This document shows positions 15,621-22,457 of a DNA stretch of 33,580 nt, piece after piece. The translations under genes and the position numbers were made by a program. Positions within the stretch are counted from its first letter, which is position 1. Each line of letters opens with the position of its first letter. Under the pieces are notes generated by a model that ran no database searches, was not told the origin of the DNA, and saw only the letters and a list, made by a program, of their open reading frames with translations. Source of the DNA: an uncultured Synergistaceae bacterium (GTDB lineage: Bacteria > Synergistota > Synergistia > Synergistales > Dethiosulfovibrionaceae). The stretch spans positions 1 to 33,580 of the forward strand of contig CABTYW010000013.1 in the NCBI GenBank assembly GCA_902489135.1. Reading direction: 5' to 3'.

Positions 15621-16987
15621 ATGATCGCCTCTCCGTTTTGAAACAATGTATTTACGTCCTCAATCTGTTCAAAGTCATGAAACCGATTCAAGAGCGTTTC
15701 AAGAGTCCGGCTGTTAAGCAAATCTGCGGTAAGCTGTCGGAACTTGCGGTCCGCTATTTCCCATGAAAAGGGATTTTGGGGATCGCCGAGGGGAAAGTCA
15801 ACTCGCTCGCTAATAACACGACCGTCTTTAAGGACAAGAATGATGCGATGAGGCCATTGAGCAGTATTTTTTCGAAACTCTTCATCCAATTGCGGATCGA
15901 CTCTTACAACAATTTTGCCCATCAGATCAAGAACGCTTGGATTGGTAAGGTTGGCAGATGTAAAAATACCATCTCCAAGTTCTTTAAAGATAAGCATGGC
16001 GGCGATGCAGAACTGAAGGCTAAATTTTGCACGGTAAGCGTTTTTAGGATGAGGATCATCGGTAATTTGAGCCGCCGTGCTGTATGTCTCGTCTACTATA
16101 GAGACAACATCGGCCGGGAGGAAACTGCGTTCTGACATAATTTTCTCAATGCAATAATTAGCAGAGTGAGTATGCCGACAACAGGCATAAGGTTTAAAAG
16201 AATTTCGACAGATGCAAAGTTCCTCGCCATAACCATCGGTAAGGCAGGACAAATCAAACTGAGGCGCAAGCGCGCGGATCAAACCGCGCTCCCCCTCAAG
16301 AATAGTCGGAGAGCCCGTAAATCCCAGTTTCGCCAGTTCGGCAGCACGCAGACCGCAGAGATTGGCATTGGCAGTATGAAGCACTTTGCTCATTGCCCCG
16401 CTGTCAAGAAATTCCCATAATCCTGCGGCTTGCGTTCCCGATGAACCGACACAATTGATCGTTTCTTCTTCGGTGAGTGTCAGCAGCTTTGCGGCCGTAA
16501 TGCCGGACGAAAGCGCACCGACAACTCCCGTGGTATGCCAGTATTTATACGACGAAGGGTTAATGGCCTCTCCAACGCGAGCACCCATTTCATATCCTGT
16601 CGCTATGGCCTCAATCACGTCACGGCCGCTTTTATGCAGTCTTTGCGCCAAAGCGACGGCAACAGGGACAGTAACGACGGCAAGATGGACAATAGATGCA
16701 TTATGTACGTCATCCATGTCCATTACGTGCCCATAGACCGCGTTGAGAGCTGCTGCCTGCTCCACGGAAAAACGCTCAAAGCCAGGCTGAAACGTCGATG
16801 CCTTATGTTCCGCCTTTTTGTTTTTGTAGTATTCTTTCCAGATCAGAGCTTCCGGTTTGGATGATCCGCGAATTGCCACGCCGATAAAATCTTCTATACA
16901 TTTTTTAGCCATATCTATCGTAGTTGCATCAAGTTCCGAATATTTGATGTTGTGCAGATATGACACTAATTCACGAGTTTCTCCCAT
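15617..16987 (-). CDS. MmgE/PrpD family protein
   Basis: A 456-residue MmgE/PrpD-family protein. The family includes 2-methylcitrate dehydratase, cis-aconitate decarboxylase and iminodisuccinate epimerase; all act on di- or tricarboxylic acids without a metal cluster. Recognisable blocks are GHVMDMDDVHNASIVH (about 92-107), the substrate-site region of the family, YEMGARVGEAI, and KPYACCRHTHSANYCI, the conserved K-P-Y...H segment. No prpB/prpC neighbours exist, so a methylcitrate-cycle role is unlikely (inference). I use the ATG at 16987, with AAAGGGG 11 bases upstream; a TTG at 17008 would extend it by seven codons. First gene of the operon prpD-like/alpha/beta, with a GntR operator palindrome about 100 bases upstream. 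Confidence 0.9.
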   Translation of the reverse strand: MGETRELVSYLHNIKYSELDATTIDMAKKCIEDFIGVAIRGSSKPEALIWKEYYKNKKAEHKASTFQPGFERFSVEQAAALNAVYGHVMDMDDVHNASIVHLAVVTVPVAVALAQRLHKSGRDVIEAIATGYEMGARVGEAINPSSYKYWHTTGVVGALSSGITAAKLLTLTEEETINCVGSSGTQAAGLWEFLDSGAMSKVLHTANANLCGLRAAELAKLGFTGSPTILEGERGLIRALAPQFDLSCLTDGYGEELCICRNSFKPYACCRHTHSANYCIEKIMSERSFLPADVVSIVDETYSTAAQITDDPHPKNAYRAKFSLQFCIAAMLIFKELGDGIFTSANLTNPSVLDLMGKIVVRVDPQLDEEFRKNTAQWPHRIILVLKDGRVISERVDFPLGDPQNPFSWEIADRKFRQLTADLLNSRTLETLLNRFHDFEQIEDVNTLFQNGEAII

Positions 16988-17088
16988 CTGAGTGTAAGCC
17001 CCTTTCAAAAAAACGCCGTTGCTTAAATTTTATAATTATTGTTTTGCTTGAGACGTTTAAGCGATAAAGAATATACTTTGACATGCAA

Positions 17089-17098
17089 TGGTATACCA
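17089..17098. promoter_or_regulatory. GntR/FadR-type operator upstream of the PrpD-like operon
   Basis: Perfect 10-bp palindrome TGGTATACCA, the same as at 18346-18355. It matches the general FadR-subfamily pattern (TGGT...ACCA). It lies just downstream of a possible leftward -10 (TATTAT, 17116-17111; weak -35 TTTATT at 17138-17133), where a bound repressor would block the start of the PrpD-like operon. A degenerate half-site (ATAATACCAC) lies at 17111-17120. Confidence 0.7.
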
Positions 17099-17142
17099 GC
17101 CTTTAGCGTCATAATACCACTTTCTTTAAATAAATAAAGGCC

Positions 17143-17430
17143 TTGACGTATTTTAATTTTGTGATATTATAAATTCTTTATAATAAAAGATTGCCTTCAC
17201 AGCTTTTGGATTGTTATCGTTAGAAAAATGCTTACCGATGCCAGAACACATTAGCGACTCTTAGTATTTCCATTCCTTCATATTATTTACATAAAGAATT
17301 TAAAGTTGAAGTTTGCCAATGCCGGCATTTGTAGTAAGCCATACAACAAAAAAGTCTCAACGCATATGAAAAGCACAATAAAGAGTAAAGGGGAGAGGAA
17401 CAATCCTTGTTCATCTCCCCTTTACTCTTT
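17143..17430 (+). ncRNA. candidate intergenic small RNA
   Basis: On the plus strand, TTGACG (17143-17148), 16-base spacer and TATTAT (17165-17170) form a good promoter. The only following plus-strand feature before the strong terminator at 17381-17430 is about 205 bases of AT-rich sequence. It holds no open frame longer than a nine-codon ATG frame at 17229-17255. Predicted RNA is about 17177-17430, antisense to nothing, between the PrpD-like operon and the regulator gene. Purely sequence-based; it may be a fortuitous promoter. Confidence 0.35.
17381..17430. terminator. strong terminator downstream of the GntR gene
   Basis: 16-bp perfect stem (17381-17396 with 17414-17429), extended by GAACAA/TTGTTC (17398-17403 with 17407-17412) around a 3-base loop, so almost 22 bp in all. 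T-rich on both exits (TTTTG on plus; TTTATTG on minus). It ends the leftward gntR transcript and could end a rightward one. Confidence 0.85.
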
Positions 17431-17511
17431 TGCAGAACCATCTTAACTCTAGAACTTTAGCGCCATTTCTGCCCCTGAAAATTGCATTTTTCTCGGACGC
17501 AGCGTAACACT

Positions 17512-18216
17512 TCAGTCATGATTTTGCTGAAGGAGTTTTTTCTTGGCATGCATCAAGTGCAGCTGCATGTATTTACTAGCCATATCCGCTTCAGCATCTC
17601 GAATTTTATAATAAATAGCCTCATGTTCCATTAAGGTCGCATCTAAATTATCTGCCACATTCAGGGTATAGTATTTTGAAATTTCCAGCAAATCGTAGAG
17701 ACTTCGGTACACATTTTCCAAGACAGGATTTTTTACCGCCTGAATCACCTTGAGGTGAAAATCATGAGACGCCTGGATTACTTTTTCATCGCTTTGCACA
17801 CGGTTTAAACAGGCATCAGCCATTAAACCTATAGACTCTTTCAATCCATTCAAGTCTTTCTCAGTACGACGAATCGCCGCATAATAGGCTGCGGAGGATT
17901 CAAGAAAAACGCGTACCTCAAATAAATTCTCCATAGTTTCTCTCGTAATCTCGGAGGCAAAGTTAATTTGAGGCGCCATAATCTGTGCATCAACATGCTG
18001 AATAATCATGCCGTCGGAACAATTGCTTACAATTCCGATATACTCGAGGATTCTCAAAGCCTCTCGTACAGGAACGCGGCTAACGCCGAATTGGGAGGCA
18101 AGATCTCGTTCAGAGGGAATGGCATCCCCTTCCTTCAAGGCTCCCGTTGATAACTGCTGCTTAAACCAATCAAGGATTACTTCATAATATTTGCGCGACT
18201 TCTGCTGATCTCTCAT
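17512..18216 (-). CDS. GntR-family (FadR/FCD subfamily) transcriptional regulator
   Basis: A 234-residue regulator. The N-terminal winged helix (about 8-72) includes the GntR signature AIPSERDLASQFGVSRVPVREALRIL. The C-terminal all-helical FCD ligand domain (about 85-225) shows HDFHLKVIQAVKNPVL and, near the end, EHEAIYYKI, with Asp/His residues expected to hold a metal that helps bind a carboxylate ligand. Start ATG at 18216 has GGAG 5-6 bases upstream. It lies between two divergently read catabolic arms whose promoter regions both carry TGGTATACCA, so it is very probably their local repressor, relieved by a pathway acid (inference). A possible own promoter reads leftward: TTGTTT (18290-18285), 16 bases, TAGGAT (18268-18263). 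Confidence 0.93.
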   Translation of the reverse strand: MRDQQKSRKYYEVILDWFKQQLSTGALKEGDAIPSERDLASQFGVSRVPVREALRILEYIGIVSNCSDGMIIQHVDAQIMAPQINFASEITRETMENLFEVRVFLESSAAYYAAIRRTEKDLNGLKESIGLMADACLNRVQSDEKVIQASHDFHLKVIQAVKNPVLENVYRSLYDLLEISKYYTLNVADNLDATLMEHEAIYYKIRDAEADMASKYMQLHLMHAKKKLLQQNHD

Positions 18217-18338
18217 AACAACTCCACTCCGTCTTTAGACCGTACAAGTCAAATTTAAATTTATCCTAACACGTTTTCTCTATAAAACAATATTCTTCAT
18301 GCTGCTGTTCTCTAAAAAATAAAAAGAGCATTCCCATA

Positions 18339-18367
18339 TTGACATTGGTATACCACATTATTATAAT
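18339..18367 (+). promoter_or_regulatory. consensus promoter with embedded operator for the AbgT-type transporter
   Basis: TTGACA (18339-18344), exactly 17 bases, TATAAT (18362-18367): a full consensus sigma-70 promoter. The perfect palindrome TGGTATACCA (18346-18355) fills the spacer, so a bound GntR protein would exclude RNA polymerase. The leader to the gene start is about 150 bases. Confidence 0.85.
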
Positions 18368-18524
18368 ATTCCAAAGTTCCATATTTTAGATTCTGAACTT
18401 TCGCAATGGCGCATTCAGTAAGTACTGTACAGGCCTCTTGATTCATGTTCCAGAATGGTTTTTAACGCTTCATTTCGGTCATTGATCCCGTCTTGTAACC
18501 GAAAAATTTCAGAGGAGGGGTAAC

Positions 18525-20084
18525 ATGGAAGGCAAAACAACGAGAAAGTCTCTGACGCTGCGATTTTTGGACAAAATTGAAGTTGTCGGTAATCGTATGC
18601 CTCCGCCGATGATGATTTTTGCGTTTTTAACGCTGCTAGTCGTCATCATTTCAGGAATTGGTTCAGCACTGGGATGGAGTGCTACTGGAGAAATTTTCAA
18701 TAAAGCAACGCAAAAGATCGAAGCTACAACTATAAACATCGTCAATCTGTGCAGCGTCAAAGGATTGCGTTACATGATCGGCAACCTGACCAAAAACTTC
18801 ATGAGTTATCCTTCTTTGGGCATGATGCTCACAATGATGTTCGGTATCGGAATTGCCGAGTATTCTGGCTGGTTGAACGGCCTGATTCGAAAGGCCGTTC
18901 AGATTACTCCGCACAGGCTTGTAACGCCCATGGTAGTTTTCATCGGTGTTATGAGCAACTTGGCCGAAAACGCAGGCTACGTGCTGTTCGTCCCGCTGGC
19001 CGGCATGATTTTCAAAGCCTGCGGCAAACATCCTTTAGCGGGCATCGCCGCCGGGTTCGCTGGCGTTTCCGGTGGATTCGCAGCCAACCTCATGATCAGT
19101 TCCAACGACGCCGTTTTAAGCGGCTATTCGGACATTGCAGCGAAAATTATCAATCCCAATTATTCGGTGCTGCCATCCAGCAATTATTATTTCATGGCAA
19201 CCTCGGTATTCCTGCTTGTCATCGTCGGCACGTTCATTACCGAAAAGATAATTGTTCCCAGATTGGGCGAGTACAAACCCAACGCCGATCCCTCTCTCAG
19301 TGTCCCAAGCGACACCATCGGCGAAAATGACGAAAAGGCGCTGAAAATTGCTAATTGCGTGTTTCTGTCCATGATTTTGTTCATTGCCGTCTCCTGTATT
19401 CCTCAATCCTCCTGGCTGAGAAATCCCAAAACAGGCAGTTTGATCAAAGGATCGCTTCTTCTTGACGCCATTGTCCCGCTGCTGACAATCCTCTTCTTCA
19501 TCCCCGGATTGGTTTACGGTAAAATCTCCGGTAAATTCAAGACAAGCAGAGACGTTTACAACGGTTTTAGCTCGTCCATTCGAGTTCTTTCCGGTTTTAT
19601 TTGCGTATCATTCGCTGCTTCTCAATTTACAAATTATTTCAAATATAGCAACTTAGGTGGAATTCTCTCCATCAATGGTGCGCAGTTTCTTCAGCAGCTC
19701 AATATCGGTGCAATTCCGCTGATGATTGTATTTATCCTAGTAACCGGCTTCTCCAATCTTTTCATGTGCTCCGCGTCAGCAAAATACGCGATTTTTGCGC
19801 CTGTCTTCGTGCCAATGTTCATGACCTTGGGAATTTCCCCTGAACTGACCCAAGTGGCATTCCGTATCGGAGACAGTAGTACCAACATTATTGCCCCCGT
19901 GCTCTCATCTCTGCCGATCATTCTCGATGCCATGAAACGCTACGACAAAGACAGCGGACTGGGAACGCTCGTTTCCTGTATGTTGCCGTATTCTATTGCT
20001 ATTATGATTTTCTGGACAGCCATGCTAGTCATTTGGATGCTCCTGAAACTTCCCCTTGGGCCTGACGCTTTCATCTATCTTTAG
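18525..20084 (+). CDS. AbgT-family transporter
   Basis: A 519-residue membrane protein of the AbgT family (p-aminobenzoyl-glutamate importers and related carriers), with about 11-13 hydrophobic segments. Family blocks are clear: NRMPPPMMIFAFLTLLVVI near 24-42, GVMSNLAENAGYVLFVPLAG near 142-161, and KHPLAGIAAGFAGVSGGFAANL near 169-190. The C-terminal segment has SAKYAIFAPVFVPMF. AGAGGAGGGG lies just before the ATG. It is under the operator-bearing promoter at 18339 and precedes an M20 peptidase gene, the same pairing as AbgT with AbgA/AbgB. The imported compound is therefore probably an amide- or peptide-bonded amino acid; p-aminobenzoyl-glutamate is one possibility only. Confidence 0.93.
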   Translation: MEGKTTRKSLTLRFLDKIEVVGNRMPPPMMIFAFLTLLVVIISGIGSALGWSATGEIFNKATQKIEATTINIVNLCSVKGLRYMIGNLTKNFMSYPSLGMMLTMMFGIGIAEYSGWLNGLIRKAVQITPHRLVTPMVVFIGVMSNLAENAGYVLFVPLAGMIFKACGKHPLAGIAAGFAGVSGGFAANLMISSNDAVLSGYSDIAAKIINPNYSVLPSSNYYFMATSVFLLVIVGTFITEKIIVPRLGEYKPNADPSLSVPSDTIGENDEKALKIANCVFLSMILFIAVSCIPQSSWLRNPKTGSLIKGSLLLDAIVPLLTILFFIPGLVYGKISGKFKTSRDVYNGFSSSIRVLSGFICVSFAASQFTNYFKYSNLGGILSINGAQFLQQLNIGAIPLMIVFILVTGFSNLFMCSASAKYAIFAPVFVPMFMTLGISPELTQVAFRIGDSSTNIIAPVLSSLPIILDAMKRYDKDSGLGTLVSCMLPYSIAIMIFWTAMLVIWMLLKLPLGPDAFIYL

Positions 20085-20116
20085 AGAATAATATGTTCAA
20101 AGACATTTACACAACA

Positions 20117-20144
20117 GCAGCAAGTGCTCTTTCGCACTTGCTGC
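20117..20144 (+). terminator. intercistronic hairpin between transporter and peptidase genes
   Basis: Perfect 11-bp stem (GCAGCAAGTGC 20117-20127 with GCACTTGCTGC 20134-20144), 6-base loop, followed by GTTTGTC. The T-tract is weak and the Shine-Dalgarno of the next gene follows at once, so it may attenuate rather than stop transcription, or protect the upstream mRNA. Confidence 0.5.
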
Positions 20145-20167
20145 GTTTGTCATAGGAGAAGCATGTG

Positions 20168-21637
20168 ATGAATCAAGACTTTTGTGCAAGCGTCAAAAAA
20201 TGGATTGATCAATATGAAGAAAAAATACTATCCGGCATTAAGCGCCTGGTTGCCATCAACAGCGTTGCAGAACTCAACAGCCCCATAACTCCTTACGGTC
20301 AGGGATGCCGCAACGCCGAAAAAGAATTCTGTAAACTGGCGAAAGAATTGGGCTACAGTTGTACATCGTACGGGAACCGCGTTATTCGCGTTGACGTCGA
20401 GCAGACAAAGGCGGATTATCGGGCCGATCTGGGCATATGGGGACATTTGGATGTTGTTCCGGCAGGGTTCGGTTGGGACTATCCTCCCTTTGATCCCGTT
20501 ATCGAACAAGGCTTTCTCATCGGACGGGGTGTCAGAGACGACAAAGGACCTGCAATCGCCGCGCTTTACGCTTTGAAATGCCTGCAGGAACTCGGAGTTG
20601 AACAGAAACATCATATCAGCTTATACATGGGCCTAGAAGAAGAAAAAAATATGTCCGACATTCTTTGGCTGAAAGAGCATGACATTGAACTTCCCCGCAT
20701 GAACCTCGTGCTTGATTCGCGCTACCCTGTCTGTTACGGAGAAAAGGGGATTTTAAGTATCGTTGCCAGCCACCGTTTCCCCCTTTGCAAAAATGTGTTG
20801 AGTATGAGCGGAGGTGAAAGTGAGAATTCTGTCGCCGGAAGGGCGCAAATGGAAATCCGCGCCCTTCCATGCACGCCGGTTCCCACAGTATTTCCTGATT
20901 GGCTGTCGATCACGGCGGATAAGGGGATAATCACCGTCGTAACGCGGGGGCTATCTAAACATGCTGCACATCCTGAAAACAGTGAGAATGCCATCCATCG
21001 TCTTTTCGCAGCCTCAGGCGGAACACTTCCGGGTTATGAAGGCTTGACACGCTATTTCAATGAGGCACTGGCACCTGAAACGGTAAAATTATTTAGAGAC
21101 TGTGCAAGCCTTACCGGCGATATTTACGGCTCCGGGCTGGCGATAACCGCCCAAGATGAAGTCAGCGGGAAACTGACAGCCGTCGCATCTTTGCTTTCCT
21201 TAAAAGAGAGGCGCTGCCAAATCACATTTAACATCCGCTATCCGATTACTTTCCGTCAGGGCAATTCTTTAATCGACGCCATTTCAAACGCTTTGCAAAA
21301 GTGCGATATGCAACTCGATAAATCGGTTGATAAAGCCCCCGGATATTTTTCCAAAGATCATCCTTTGCTGGTCAATCTGACGGACACCTATAATGATTTT
21401 ACCCGTCAGGAAGGGCAACCGTTTACAATTGCGGGGGGCACCTACGCCCGCCTGCTCCCCAACGGCTTCGGTTACGGCTTCCGCCTTGAACCCGAGCCTG
21501 TCGCACCGTCCGACCTCATTCCCCCGGGACATGGCGGCGCCCATGCGGCTGATGAAGCGGTTAACGTAAATCACTACAAAAAACAACTGGCATTGCTTAT
21601 TATCTCCCTTGCGGAGTGCCAGAAAATAAAGTTCTAG
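20168..21637 (+). CDS. M20-family dipeptidase, PepV-like
   Basis: A 489-residue member of the M20A/PepV group (Sapep, carnosinase-like dipeptidases). Zinc ligands and catalytic residues are visible: H93 and D95 in WGHLDVVPAG, bridging D124 in GRGVRDDKGP, the Glu pair in GLEEEKNM, D in VLDSRYPV, and the C-terminal His in PPGHGGAHAADEAV. The YGEKGILSI segment is typical of PepV. Length fits the family (about 470). AGGAG lies 9 bases before the ATG at 20168; a GTG one codon earlier is also possible. It follows the AbgT-type transporter gene and probably hydrolyses what that carrier imports. No signal peptide, so cytoplasmic. Confidence 0.92.
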   Translation: MNQDFCASVKKWIDQYEEKILSGIKRLVAINSVAELNSPITPYGQGCRNAEKEFCKLAKELGYSCTSYGNRVIRVDVEQTKADYRADLGIWGHLDVVPAGFGWDYPPFDPVIEQGFLIGRGVRDDKGPAIAALYALKCLQELGVEQKHHISLYMGLEEEKNMSDILWLKEHDIELPRMNLVLDSRYPVCYGEKGILSIVASHRFPLCKNVLSMSGGESENSVAGRAQMEIRALPCTPVPTVFPDWLSITADKGIITVVTRGLSKHAAHPENSENAIHRLFAASGGTLPGYEGLTRYFNEALAPETVKLFRDCASLTGDIYGSGLAITAQDEVSGKLTAVASLLSLKERRCQITFNIRYPITFRQGNSLIDAISNALQKCDMQLDKSVDKAPGYFSKDHPLLVNLTDTYNDFTRQEGQPFTIAGGTYARLLPNGFGYGFRLEPEPVAPSDLIPPGHGGAHAADEAVNVNHYKKQLALLIISLAECQKIKF

Positions 21638-21717
21638 ATCGTGCCATAAACAACGGCGCAAACCGAAAAAAATTTACGATGGAAGCAATCAAGAGCTCAT
21701 CAAACGAGAACTTGCCC

Positions 21718-21765
21718 AGGAGAGTCTTCTGACGGGAATTTCCGACGGAAGATTCTCCTTTATTC
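21718..21765 (+). terminator. terminator after the peptidase gene
   Basis: AGGAGAGTCTTC (21718-21729) pairs with GAAGATTCTCCT (21748-21759) with one G-U, partly extended into the loop, then TTATTCTT. It closes the AbgT/peptidase operon. Confidence 0.75.
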
Positions 21766-21961
21766 TTGCCGTCATCTTGGAGTTCAGGCAGGCAAAGCCT
21801 TACCAGACTATGCCAAGTTCGCAAAAGAAAGTTCAAAGTCTTCCTGCTCGGCACTGCGTGCCACCATCAACAAATAAGACAAATTTCTCATTGGGGGTAC
21901 TACGGAAAAAGACAAGAATGTTTTTGCAGGCTTTTTTCCTCTGTTGGGAAATAAAAAACTC

Positions 21962-21992
21962 TTGACAAAAAAAAATGATAAAGTGCTATTTA
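21962..21992 (+). promoter_or_regulatory. promoter of the small acidic protein gene
   Basis: TTGACA (21962-21967), then an A-rich spacer, then TGCTATTTA, an extended -10 form (TATTTA at 21987-21992, spacing 19; CTATTT at spacing 18). Start would be near 22000, about 25 bases before the gene. The stretch 21766-21960 upstream holds nothing I can name. Confidence 0.6.
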
Positions 21993-22025
21993 GAGTTAAA
22001 TTCCTAAAGAAAAGAGGAAAGCACG

Positions 22026-22310
22026 ATGGGATTATTTAACGCACTTTTTGGTTCAGGGTCCTCCTCCAAGAAAAAAGATGCACCGTCTGTAATGAAAAAC
22101 ATAAGCTATTCCGATTATGATCCAGAAGATCCATGGCCACCTTCCAAAAAAACAAAAGCTGGGAAAGCCTTTACAGACCTCTATGGTGGAAACAGTCCCG
22201 ACGAAGATGGGTATAGAACAAACAACTTCACCGGTGAACGCGATGACCCCTTCACGCAAGGCTGGAACACACAAGCCGCTGAAAGTTTTTACGATGACGA
22301 TGACGACTGA
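22026..22310 (+). CDS. small acidic hypothetical protein (94 residues)
   Basis: Not recognised. The ATG has AAGAGGAAA at a proper distance and its own promoter, and the gene stands alone between two terminators. The N-terminus MGLFNALFGSGSSSKKK starts with a short amphipathic, possibly membrane-associating helix followed by a Ser/Lys linker. The middle is rich in Pro, Trp, Tyr and Asp (SDYDPEDPWPPSKK) and the end is a run of acidic residues (YDDDDD). It has no cysteine, signal peptide or membrane segment and is probably largely disordered. The base composition is AT-richer than the hut genes beside it. Real by promoter, ribosome site and isolation; function unknown. Confidence 0.75.
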   Translation: MGLFNALFGSGSSSKKKDAPSVMKNISYSDYDPEDPWPPSKKTKAGKAFTDLYGGNSPDEDGYRTNNFTGERDDPFTQGWNTQAAESFYDDDDD

Positions 22311-22364
22311 CGGAAAATCATCTTTTTTCTTGATTCATTGAGTACCGAAAATTTTTGCCTCGAG

Positions 22365-22408
22365 AAACCACAGAGCCGTTGAGTTTTACTCAACGGCTCT
22401 GTGGTTTT
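22365..22408. terminator. bidirectional terminator between the small gene and hutH
   Basis: Perfect stem of about 20 bp: 22365-22384 pairs with 22388-22407 around TTT, with T-runs on both exits. It serves the plus-strand small gene and the minus-strand hut operon. Confidence 0.9.
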
Positions 22409-22457
22409 GTACGCTCAATTTGTGCGTTTTTCTTAACGGAGTCAACTCACTTCAAAA

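Noticed and set aside
21600..21854. Minus-strand frame of 84 codons after the PepV-like gene
   Set aside because: Overlaps the end of the peptidase gene and the terminator hairpin at 21718-21765; no start signals.
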